64,000 nucleotides of DNA. Origin: Lonicera japonica (lineage: Eukaryota > Streptophyta > Magnoliopsida > Dipsacales > Caprifoliaceae). Below, in pieces: positions 46,174 through 56,675 of the stretch. The DNA is taken from positions 4,814,501 through 4,878,500 of the forward strand of contig CM038469.1 in NCBI GenBank assembly GCA_021464415.1, read 5' to 3'. The notes under the pieces were generated by a model. That model saw nothing but the letters and a program-made list of their open reading frames with translations, did not search any database and was not told where the DNA came from. Position numbers and translations under genes: made by a program. Positions within the stretch are counted from its first letter, which is position 1, and each line of letters starts with the position of its first letter.

Positions 46174-47598
46174 TGTAGGTCATAAAATACCCTAAAGGGG
46201 GGGGGGGGGTAAATAGGGTTTTTAAAACTTAATCGAATTTTTTTAAAATCGATTTAAAAATGTTTAATGTCTATATCAATCAAGCAATCAGAAAACAAAG
46301 TTAATTCTAATCACAAAGTATAAATTACACAACATAAGATATCAAGAGATAAAAAGATTAAACCAATAGAAGTCGAAAACTTTTTGTCCACACGGTTCGG
46401 CTTGTTAGCCCCTATTTCCGCGCTCATTTAGTACCTCGAGAATTTTCACAATAACCAATATTTTTTCGGGTGAAAATCAAACCTCTACAAGTATTGAAAC
46501 TCTTACAAATGTTGCTAACTCACAATACTCAACACAAGAACAATTTCTTACTTTTTCAAGAGATAAACCTCTCTTGAATTTGGAAGAATAAGTTTTTGGT
46601 GATACACACCAAAGTACAGTAACACTCAAGTGTGTGAAGAATACAAATTAAGCTCACACTAGAGGTTATCAAATTTGATCAAGAAAGATAGCTCAAGAGA
46701 TGAATATATGATCAAGTAATGATTTTGATTTTTCAAGTAAAAACTCCCAAGAATGATTTTTGGCAATAGATGATATTCAAAGCTAGTAAGAGTGCCCAAA
46801 AAGTGTTTTAGAAGTCATATATATAGTTTAGGAAATAATATGGCCGTTTGGGGTGGTTGAAAGTGGTTGATGCACAAAATTAGTCTTGCAAGAAATTTCC
46901 AACGGCTATATTTTTCTGAGAGAGTCGACTTCCAGGAAGTTCATGTAGTCGACTACATGGGGTAGTCGTCTCACAGAACAGTAATGTAGTTGACTACATT
47001 GCTCTAGAGTAGGGTGGTTTTGTGCAATTTTCCAACTTTTGCATTTTGACTCCAAAATTGATTTTAATGCTTAGGGAATGTTAAAAATAGGTTTCTAAGA
47101 CTTCTAATATAGTTTTTATATCAAAAATCATTCATATGAAATTATAGTGAATTTTTCAAGATGACTAGTTTTCGGTAAAAAGCTTTTTCAAAGAAAAAAC
47201 TAATTTCAATCAATCTTAACATGGTTAAATCATTTCAAGAGATATATAATTGATCAAAGGTAACTTTTACATGAAATCTAAGCACTTACTAAATTTAATA
47301 ATAATACGAGTCTTCGAAATGCTTGATTTTCTTGTATGATTCTTCACTTGATTGATGATCTTGATCCTTTCTCGGTTTTGATTATTTGTAAAGATCATGG
47401 AGATCATTTGAATTCATTTCTTGTGAGTAGAAGCAATTGTTGAGTTTGAATAATAGTTGAAGATTTTGTTTCGAAGTCAAACTTTGTCAGAGGAGATATT
47501 TGTTAATAGCTATCATTAATTGAACACACACGTTAAATAACACATTGTTAATTTTATTGTAATTATCAAAATAAGATTAATTAACTTTAAGGTCAAAA
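46174..47598 (-). repeat. Copia A2 3' LTR
   Basis: It is collinear with the A1 LTR and with 54825-55895. GTCGAC cores are at 46924 and 46948 with variants at about 46964 and 46990, and a TATATATA box lies near 46817-46825. A G homopolymer of about 11 at 46198-46208 marks the outer end. The bordering polypurine tract AAAAAAGGGGAGAT is at 47599-47612. Confidence 0.9.
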
Positions 47599-47639
47599 AT
47601 CTCCCCTTTTTTGATGATGACAATAGAGTTAATGAGTAT

Positions 47640-47850
47640 TTACAAAAAGATAACAATTATGAACATATGAATAATATGTTCCCCATAAATAGGTGCATAG
47701 ATAATAATACGAGTAATTATAGAAATGAAAGATACTTGCATAAATAAGTTAATCATTAGATAACAATTATGAGCATATGAATAATATGCTCCCCCTAATA
47801 CGAGTAATTATAGAAATGAAAGATACTTGCATAGATAAGTTCAAACATCT
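47640..47850 (-). repeat. Tandem duplication carrying extra polypurine tracts
   Basis: A segment of about 110 bp with ACAATTATGA(A/G)CATATGAATAATATG and CGAGTAATTATAGAAATGAAAG occurs twice in tandem. Each copy contains a C-rich run (GTTCCCCATAA, GCTCCCCCTAA) which on the element's strand is a second and third polypurine tract. Multiple polypurine tracts are a described Sirevirus feature. Confidence 0.7.
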
Positions 47851-48022
47851 TAAACCGAAAGCATAAGTTCGAAAAGTACTTAAACAAACAAACTACTAAT
47901 AGTTCTTGAACAAGTATAGCATAGTTAAAAGTAAACACTAAAATAAACGAGTGTGTATCATTATCACTCATGTCACATATACACATTTTTCTACCCCTTT
48001 TTCTTCATTAAAAAGGAGGGAA

Positions 48023-49201
48023 TCACTCTTGTGGAGGTGGAGGTGGTGGCGGTTGATCCCATGGCATCCAACCCGAAAAAGCATAGTTCGGATGATAATG
48101 TTGAAAAGTCGTTTCAATTCGATTGAAGCGATGGTGCATCTCTTGACGAGTATTGGTTAAATTGATGTTGAGATTATTGATAGCATCCATGATTTGATCA
48201 TGGCAGTTCATTGTTCTTGGTTGGCGAGGAGGAGGGTGTTGTTGTGAAACTTGTTCTTCTTTTAGCTCGTCTTCCTCGTCATCATCGGATAGCTCAACAT
48301 CATTGGGATCATTGGGAATCCACCATCCATTTTCCAAATGATAATGCATGAGATGAAACAATCTTTTCGAATACATGTCATGCTCGGATAGCTCATATAC
48401 ATCCATCTCGTCATCCAATGGAACATCACAGTGCTTGAAGAGACAGGTCAACACCATACCAAAATCGAGCCTTCTATTTGCATGGCTTATGGTGTCATAA
48501 AATTTATCAAACATGAGGCTAGCATAGTCGAGTTTATGAAGGCTAGTGATTGCCCAAGTTAGGAAAATATCAAGGTTGGTCACATTAGAGTGACTTCCGA
48601 TTCTAGGCAATATACAATAGGTTATGATATGATGAATGAGACGAGCATAAAGATTAAGCATAGCCACGGATATTTTATCTTCCCAATTGGCTCCGACATT
48701 TCTAAAACGGCATTTTAAAAGTGGATAAATTACATTTCGCCGAGTGTATCCAAAAATTCCTTCAAAATTAGTTGTAACGATAGTGGTATCTTGCCGATTA
48801 AATCCAAAAATGCGAGCATGATCATCTTTTAAAAATGTAATTAAATTCCCCTTAATGAATGTTCTAAGAAGTGATCTATCCACTTCACTTTAGGGAGAGA
48901 TTGGATGATGCAAGTTAGCATAAAATAGCCTAACCAATCTAGGATAAACATTCTCCTTGATGCATAAAAAATTAAGAATCCCTTTCCTACGAAAAACTTG
49001 TGTAAGCCTTAACCCATTTTCAGAAAACAGCACGCGATCGAAGATTTTACCTTCAATGATAGCTCAATTTGTGAAGTCGTGAAAGCGAGCTTCGAGTTCT
49101 TAGGTGAGAAAGGGAGGAGGCATATCATCTTGACCCGGTTGAGGTGCATTTTTTGGTTCTCGAACACGTCTCCTTGTGTTTCTTCTTGAGCTAGAGGCCA
49201 T
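48023..49201 (-). pseudogene. Copia A2 accessory gene ('putative plant transposon protein'-like), three in-frame stops
   Basis: One frame of about 392 codons starts MASSSRRNTRRRVREP (basic, nuclear-signal-like). It continues through stops at 49100-49102, 49064-49066 and 48890-48892 into a clean 286-residue tail. A block reading RVLFSENGLRLTQVF ... NVYPRLVRLFYANL resembles the 'putative plant transposon protein' family (PF20167, from memory of its pattern). Later come an acidic stretch (DVELSDDDEEDELKEE), a helix, and a proline-rich end. It sits between RNase H and the 3' LTR, the env-like position, but has no membrane span. It has its own TATA box and GTCGAC cluster upstream. Function unknown. 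Confidence 0.7.
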
Positions 49202-49520
49202 AGAGAAGTGAAATGGTGGGTTGAGGGTTTTGAAAATTTTGAAGAAAATTTGAAAATTTGAAATTTTGGTAGTGCAAAAATGGAATATGGTTGAGGAAAT
49301 GAGTTTCAAATGGGATTTTATGTAGAATTAGAGTGGAAATTTGAATGGAGAGATTTGAATTTGGGTTGAGGGTTTCGTGTAGAGAGAGAAAGTTGTGATT
49401 TGGGTTGATTTTGGATGGATTTTGAAAGATTTGTAGTGTATAAAGGATGGATAGATGATTTAAGGTAGTTGTGTAGGAAGATTTTGGGGTAAATATGAAT
49501 TTTTCAAAGGTTTAGGAGTG

Positions 49521-49676
49521 TATATATGGAGGAAATTCGTGGCCTAGCTTTGAAGGGGATGAAGAGAGTGAGAGAAAATGCAATATAATAATATTGGTCT
49601 GCTGAGTCGACTCAGAAAAAATCAGGTGAGTCGACTGGGGCATGTAGTCGACTAGATGGTGCTTGTGGGAGTCGAC
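49521..49676 (-). promoter_or_regulatory. Promoter of the copia A2 accessory gene: GTCGAC cluster plus TATA box
   Basis: Four GTCGAC cores at 49606, 49630, 49647 and 49671, most within longer palindromes such as GAGTCGACTC, lie within 71 bp. A TATATA at 49521-49526 is 80 bp downstream on the minus strand, and the gene's ATG at 49201 follows after about 300 nt. The spacing copies the LTR promoters of the same family. Confidence 0.7.
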
Positions 49677-49912
49677 TCCCTTGTTCAATTTTTTGCCAGA
49701 TTTTCTAGAAATTGCACCAACATTCTTGTTTTCTATTTGATCAACACTTAGCATTCTAAGGCTGCAAAATTACTTGTTAATTATCACAATAACATGCAAA
49801 ATTAATGCAATCAATATATAATACGAAAAAAAAATTTGCATAATTAATATAAAAGATGTGTGCTCAAGTATAAGCATTAATGATCCTTTTTATGAACTTT
49901 TTTTAAAATAAA

Positions 49913-52900
49913 CTAAATATCACAAGCTCTAGTCATACTGAGTTCACGTCGAATAGTACAAAAACGATCATTCAAAAGTGTTTTAGTGAATATATCCGCA
50001 AATTGCGATTCGGTGCCAACGAATTCAATATCAACATCACATTTTTGCACATGATCACGAATAAAATGATATCTTATCTCAATGTGCTTAGTACGTGAGC
50101 GTTGCATGGGGTTCTTAGTCAAGCTAATAGCACTTGTGTTGTCACATTTTATGGGAATGTGGCTAAGACTAATTCCAAAGTCCTCTAGTTTTTGTTTAAT
50201 GTACAAAGTTTGTGCACAATAATTTTTGGCCGCCACATAATCGGCTTTGGCCTTCGAAAGGGCCACCGAGTTTTGTTTCTTGCTTGACCAAGATACTAGT
50301 GCGTGTCCTAGGAAATGACAAGTGCCAATAGTGCTTTTTCTATTGATTTTGCAACCGACAAAATTCGCATCGAAATAACTAATTAAGTCAAAGTTGTTCT
50401 CTCTTGGGTAAGACAAACCCAAAGAACTAGTACCGAAAAGATAACGAAAAATCCATTTTACGGCAAGTAAATATGATTCTTTAGGATCCGCTTGGAATCA
50501 TGCACAAAGACATACACTAAACATAATATCCGGCCTAGAGGCCGTCAAATATAATAAACTACCGATCATACCTCGATATTTCTTGATGTCTACACTTTTA
50601 CCAATCTCGTCTTTTTCGAGCTTAAAAGTTGAACTCGTAGGAGTGCTCATGGATTTTGCACCTTCCATGTCGAATTTCTTCAAGAGTTCCTTCACATACT
50701 TCTCTTGATTGATAAAAATTCCTCCTTTGCATTGTTTTACTTGTAATCCAAGGAAGTAGTTTATTTCTCCCATCATGCTCATTTCGAATTCCTTTTGTAT
50801 ACATGTGAAAAAATCCTTACAAAGATTTTCGTTATTATAACAAAATATAATATCGTCAACATAGATTTGTACAAGTAGCATGTCATTGTCATGATTTTTA
50901 ATAACTAAAGTAGTATCAATTTTTCCTCTAACAAAGCCATTATTGATCAAAAATGAACTTAATCTATCATACCATGCTCTAGGTGCTTGTTTTAAACCAT
51001 ATAAAACTTTAGACAATTTAAACACATAATCCGGATAAACATGATTTTCAAAACCGGGAGGTTGTTTCACTTAAACTTCCTCTTCAATAAAACCATTCAA
51101 GAAAGCACTTTTCACATCCATTTGATACAACTTAAAATTCTTAAAGCATGGATAAGCAAGTAGCATGCGAATGACTTCTAAACGAGCGACGGGTGCATAT
51201 GTTTCTTCATAATCAATGCCATCCTCTTAATTGTATCCTTGGGTAATAAGTCTAGCTTTATTTCTAACAATTACACCACTTTCATCCTTTTTGTTATGAA
51301 ATACCCATTTAGTACCTATAATAGTGTGATCATTAGGTTTGGGAACAAGTGTCCACACTTTGTTTCTCTCAAATTGATTTAGCTCTTCTTGCATAGCCAT
51401 CATCCAAGATTTATCTTATTCGGCTTCATTTATGTTTTTGGGCTTATATTAAGAAACAAATGTCACATTATTCCATACATTTCTTAAGGATGATCTAGTC
51501 ATAACCCTACTAGATGGCTCTCAAAGAATTTGATCAATAGGGTGGTTGGACACGAATTTTCAACTCTTAGACAAATCATTCGAGTTTTGTTCGGTTGTGT
51601 TTTCTAACTCCTTAGCAGGAGCTTGAGCACTTGAAGTTTCTTCCTTAGATGCATCATTAATTTAAATATTTGAAACCTTTTGGATAATTTTAACATCGTC
51701 ATCGGAACATACTAAGGGTGAGAAAGGATTTGACTCATCAAACACAACATGCATAGACTCTTGTACTACTAAACTTTTCTTGTTATAAACTCTATATGCT
51801 TTACTATTAGTAGCATACCCAAGAAAAATTCTTTCATCGAATTTTGCATCAAATTTTCCCAAGTGATCACGATAATTCAAAATAAAGCATTTACAACCAA
51901 AAACTTTAAAATATGCAATATTTGGTTTCTTGTTATTCCGTAACTCGTAAGGTGTCTTATCTAACTTTTTACGAATGATAGTGCGATTAATTACATAGCA
52001 TGCAGTGTTAACGGCTTTCGCCCACAAATACTCCGTTAAAGAATGTTCATTAAACATAATCCTAGACATCTCTTGAAGAGATCTATTTTTTCTCTCAACA
52101 ACACCATTTTGTTGAGAAGTTCTAGGTGTCGAAAAATTATAATCAATACCATGCTCATCACAAAAAAAATTAATATCAATATCATCGAATTCTCTACCCT
52201 TGTCACTCCTAACATGCACAATAGATATACCTTTTTTATTTTGAACTTTTCTACAAAATGTTGCAAAGACATGTGGAGTTTCACTTTTGTGGGTGAGAAA
52301 GAACACACAAGTGAGTCTAGTATAATCATCAACAATAACAAGAGTGTACAATTTTCCGCTTAGTCTAGCAACCGAAATAGGACCAAACAAATCAAGATGC
52401 AACACATTAAGTGGTCGAGATGTAGTAATATCCTTTTTAGACTTGAATGAAGATTTATGTTGTTTACCAAGTTGACATGCATCACAAATTTTATCTTTAA
52501 CAAATTTAGTTTTAGGCAATCCTTTAACTAGCTCTTTCTTAGACAAAACATGAATTAAATCCATATTAGCATGTTCTAGTCTCTTATGCCATAACCAAGA
52601 TACATCATTTATAGCGGATAAACATTTAACATCTTGTTGTGATAAATCATTAAGTTCAAGAGTATACACATTGTTAGTCCTATATGCAACAAGTATAATG
52701 TAATCATTACTAACATTTTTAACAATGCAACGATCGGATTTAAAGATAACTTCATAACCCTTACCAGATAATTGACTAATGCTAAGTCAATTATGCTTCA
52801 AACCATCAACTAATTGAACATTATCAATACATGTAGAATGCTTACCAACCTTACCTATACCGATGATTTTGCCCTTGGCGTTGTCCCCGAAAGTCACATT

Positions 52901-54770
52901 CCCTCCTCACTTGGGAATAAGACTTAAGAAGTTGTTCTTGTCTCCCGTCATGTGCTTTGAGCAACCACTATCCAAGAACCACTTGGTTTTGCTACATTTG
53001 GCTTTCAAGCACACTTACATCATAACCCTAAGTAACTTCTCCTTTGGTACCCAAAATGTGTTGGGTCCCTTTAGGTTAGCAAACATAATGGTTCCTTTTA
53101 GAACCCAAGCAAGCTTCCTCTTAGGGAAACTTTCATTCCGATAGAAACAATGATCCACATAATGAGTATTTCTACCACAATATGAGCAAAGATAAGTGGG
53201 ATCATGAGGTGTGTATGTTTTAAAAAAGTTCTTGTAATCCTTTTGGTTGTCAATTTGGTTATAACTCAAACCGGCTTTGTCGAATACACACCTTTGCATT
53301 CCTAATAGTGTATCCAAATTTTCCCTTCCATTGGTGAATTTGGCTAAGCTATCAGTTAGATCATCCACTTGATCTTTCAATTTAACATTTTCTACTACAA
53401 GTGTGTTTGGAATTTCCTTTTCCTTTCATTTCTTAAAAGTTTTGATTTCATTTTTCAAAACCACATTTTCTTTATCAAAAGTTTCACACTTGTTAGAAAC
53501 TATCAAATTTTCCTTTTTGAGGCTTGCATACTTTTTAAATAAATTATCAAACTTGCTATGCAATTCCTCAAACATTTCATACAATTCATTGTAGTCATTT
53601 TCATCATGAGCATCATCATTAATAGATACATTATCATCACTAAATGAATCATAAATAGAGTCTACCTCATCGTCTCTTGCCATAAGGCAAAGGTTTGTCG
53701 TCTCCTCGTCGCTAGAGTCGGCATCGGACTCACCCTCTTCGGAATCACTCCAAGTGCCTTTGAGGGCATGTCTTACTTGTTTGAAGGCTTAGTCTCTTTT
53801 ATCTCTTCTCTCATTTCTTCTAACCGGACAATTGGTTTTGAAGTGCCCCGGTTCGTGGCAATAGAAACATTTCTCCACTTCTTCGTTTTCAACTCTTGGT
53901 TAAATTGATCGATCATTGTTCCTCTTATATGAAGAACCAAGGTTGTTTCCTTTTCCTTGAATTTTTTTTTTCTTGACTAGAAATTTCATAAAATTTCTAG
54001 AGAGAAAAGCCATGTCTTCATCACCACCCATTGACTCTTCATCATCCTCTCGTTGACTTGCTTTGAGAGCAAGAGTCTTTTTGGCTTTTGAATCAACCTC
54101 GTCGTCTCTTTCTAATTATTTCTCATGGGTTTTGAGAGACCCTAAAAGTTCATCCATGCTTAGTGTCTTGAGGTTCTTGGCTTCTTGAATAGCCGTCACC
54201 TTAGGTCTCCATTTCTTTGGAAGCGTTCTAAGAATCTTTCGAATCTTATCTTCATTAAAGTAAACCTTTCCAAGGAGATCTAAAGCATTAGTGATAATAG
54301 AGAACCAACTATACATAGAAGCAAGTGATTCATTAGGCTCCATTTTGAAGAGTTCATAATCATGAACAAGCATATCAATATTATCATCCTTGACTTGTGA
54401 GGTTCCCTCATAAGCAACCTCTAATTTGTCTCAAATTTCTTTGGCGGTTTTTACAACTAGAAATTTTGTTGTATTCATCCATAGTTAATGCATAATGTAA
54501 TGAATTTAAGGCTTTAGCATTAAATTGAATTTTTTTAATGTCATTTTCATCATAATCGGAAATGGATTTAGGAGTAACATTACCCATTTCATCAATTTTG
54601 GTAATCTCATAGGGTCCAATAAGTGTAACCCTCCATTGTTCAAAATCACTAGCTTGAAGAAAAGTACACATGCGATTTTTCCAATAACTATAATTTTTTG
54701 CCATCAAATAGAGGTGGCCTAGTGGTGGAAGAACTTTTGTTAAGTCCGGTTCCTTGATAAATAGACATGA
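49913..54770 (-). pseudogene. Copia A2 gag-pol, broken by many stops
   Basis: Pieces on the minus strand: gag (54770 to about 53700: FEQWRVTLIGPYEITKI; zinc knuckle CYCHEPGHFKTNC), a second Cys/His motif near 53260 (CSYCGRNTHYVDHC), protease (WFLDSGCSKHMTGD near 52980), integrase (52669-51662: RLEHANMDLIHVL, CDACQLGKQHK, FGPISV, VERKNRSLQEM), RT (about 51500-50498: QIYVDDIIF) and RNase H (50422-49913: KADYVAAKNYCAQ, KHIEIRYHFIRD). Stops or frame breaks occur between most blocks, including a UAA at 52800-52790 and another just before RT. All domains are present in order, so decay was by point mutation. Confidence 0.92.
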
Positions 54771-54824
54771 TCGTAAACTCTAAGATTATAAAATCAAAAT
54801 AAGGGTACAACCTTTGATACCAAT

Positions 54825-55895
54825 TGTAAGTCAGAAAATACCCTAGAGGGGGGGTGAATAAGGTTTTTAAAACTTTATCGAATTTTTTTAAAATCGATTT
54901 AAAAATGTTTAATGTCTATATCAATCAAGCAATCAAGAAACAAAGTTAATTCCAATTACAAAGTATAAATTACACAATATAAGAGATCAAGAGATAGAAA
55001 GATTAAACAGATAGAAGTCGAAGACTTTTTGTCCACACGGTTTGGCTTGTTAGCCCCTACTTCCGCGCTCGGTTAGTACCCCGAGAATTTTTACTATAAT
55101 CGATCTTCTTCCGGGTGAAGATCAAACCTCTACAAGTATTCAAACTCTTACAAATGTTGCTAACTCACAACACTCAACACAAGAACAATTTCTTGCTTTT
55201 CCAAGAGATAAACCTTTCTTGAATTTTAAAGAATAAGTTTTTGGTGATACACACCAAAGTATAGTAACACTCAAGTGTATGAAGAATACAAATTAAGCTC
55301 ACACTAGAGGTTATCAAATTTGATCAAGAAATATAACTCAAGAGATGAAGATTTGATCAAGTAATGATTTTGATTTTTCAAGTAAAAACTCTCAAGAATG
55401 ATTTTTGGCAATAGATGATATTCAAATCTAGTAAGAGTGCCCAAAAAGTGTTTTAGAAGTCATATATATAGTTTGGGAAACAATATGGCCGTTTGGGGGT
55501 GGTTGAAGGTGGTTGATGCACAAAATTAGTCTTGCAAGAAATCTCCAACGGCTATATTTTGCTGAGGGAGTCGACTCCTAGGAAGTTCATGTAGTCGACT
55601 ACACGAGGTAGTCGACTCACAGAACAGTGATGTAGTCAACTACATTGTTCTAGAGTAGGGTGGTTTTGTGCAATCTTCTAATTTTTGCATTTTGACTCCA
55701 AAATTGATTTTAATGCTTGGGGAATGTCAAAAGTAGGTTTATAAGACTTCTAATATAGTTTTTGTATCAAAAATCATTCATATAAAATTATAGTGAATTT
55801 TTCAAGATGACTAGTTTTCGGTAAAAATCTTTTTCAAATAAAAAACTAATTTCAATCAATCTTAATATGGTTAAATCATTTCAAGAGATATATAA
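54825..55895 (-). repeat. Copia A2 5' LTR, truncated
   Basis: It matches the 3' LTR from its inner end to TATATAATTGATC. The outer 350 bp or so are missing, and at 55896 unrelated DNA (copia B leader) starts. GTCGAC cores lie at 55570, 55594 and 55611 and a TATATATA near 55462-55469. The primer site (TTGGTATCAAAGG) lies just inside, near 54810-54823. Confidence 0.88.
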
Positions 55896-56234
55896 TTGAT
55901 CTATGGCGTCAGGAACAGTAGTTAACGACGTTAGGACCCTCTTTTGAACGGTTGTGGCGATATGGATCTGACGCGCTGAGGGCATGAGGGTGCGTGGCAT
56001 TGTTTTTTAGGATGATTTTTTTGCGGTAGTGATCGTCCTTCACAGACGATGTGATTTATGGTATGGTTTGGTGATTTCGATAAGGTATGAGTGTGATTGT
56101 GGCTTTGGTTCTATTTTTGAAGTTTAACGATTTTTTTTCTTTTTGCTGTGAAATCAAGGGTGGCTAATTTTTGTGGGTTGCAGGGTGAATATAGGCTAGT
56201 TTTAATTGTAAGGAGGATTTGAACCCTTTGATAC
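55896..56234 (-). other. Copia B leader and primer site
   Basis: This stretch lies between the truncated A2 LTR and the 5' LTR of B. The last 13 bp read TTGGTATCAAAGG on the minus strand, complementary to initiator-Met tRNA. No gene is seen in it. Confidence 0.6.
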
Positions 56235-56670
56235 CAACTTAAAAGTATAAAATAGAATTTTGTAAATTGATTAGTAAATAATCATACAAGAGGAGCCCTA
56301 TTTATAGCAGCCGTTATTTACACACCAAAAAATATTTGGTAACACTACACTTTTCATTTGCCCAATACCAAGTGAATAAGTACATGTTCATCGCTCGATC
56401 ACAAGCGAGTAAATGTATCTTACTCACTTGATGAAAAGCGAGTAAAAACTTCAATGCCTTACTCGTTTGTCATTGAGTGAATAACATGCACTTATTCGCT
56501 TATCACTGAGCTAGTAACATATACTTATTCACTTATCATCGAGCGAATGAAACATGGAGTAAAACTAAGTAATTGATGGTGTGTAAATAGCGGCTCCCCT
56601 ATTTATAGGGGTCATACACAATGAGAAACCAACTAGAACAAAGAAACTAAAAGAAATGAATATTATTACA
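56235..56670 (-). repeat. Copia B 5' LTR, interrupted by a MITE
   Basis: Removing 56307-56598 and one CTATTTATA leaves about 135 bp that align with the 3' LTR at 38706-38836. The target duplication CCAAC follows at 56671-56675. Confidence 0.8.
56307..56598. mobile_element. Mutator-type MITE (292 bp) in the copia B LTR
   Basis: A perfect 9-bp target duplication CTATTTATA lies at 56298-56306 and 56599-56607, and the empty site is preserved in the other LTR at 38706-38836. The ends, GCAGCCGTTATTTACACACC and the complement of the right end GGAGCCGCTATTTACACACC, are near-perfect inverted repeats. They resemble the ends of the MITE at 96-506, so both probably belong to one family. The inside has several GCGAGTAA/CTCGCTT-type words. 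Confidence 0.88.
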
Positions 56671-56675
56671 CCAAC

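Larger units (their letters stand above)
46174..55895 (-). mobile_element. Copia A2: Sirevirus-like element with an accessory gene, 5' LTR truncated
   Basis: Order on the minus strand: partial 5' LTR (54825 to about 55895), primer site, gag, protease, integrase, RT, RNase H, a further gene, polypurine tracts, and a 3' LTR (46174-47598). UBN2-type gag, a second Cys/His motif in gag (CSYCGRNTHYVDHC), an extra gene in the env-like position and repeated polypurine tracts fit the Sirevirus group. The 5' LTR lost about 350 bp of its outer end where copia B sequence resumes, so no target duplication can be checked. Confidence 0.88.
38706..56670 (-). mobile_element. Copia element B, internally deleted, host to three family-A insertions and a MITE
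   Basis: The target duplication CCAAC lies at 38701-38705 and 56671-56675. Short LTRs (about 130 bp) occupy 38706-38836 and, with a MITE inside, 56235-56670. A primer site matching initiator-Met tRNA (TTGGTATCAAAGG on the minus strand) is at about 56222-56234 and a polypurine tract (TTAAGGGGGAA) is at about 38837-38847. Coding pieces outside the insertions are a gag start (NYDMWSQLMEMHIVKKQKF, near 44560-44490), RT and RNase H. The gag start is joined almost directly to RT, so B lost most of gag and all of protease and integrase before or after family-A elements landed in it. Confidence 0.8.

Noticed and set aside
55910..56230. Possible plus-strand gene starting ATGGCGTCAGGAAC
   Set aside because: The frame closes quickly, and the context is the leader of copia B on the minus strand next to its primer site.
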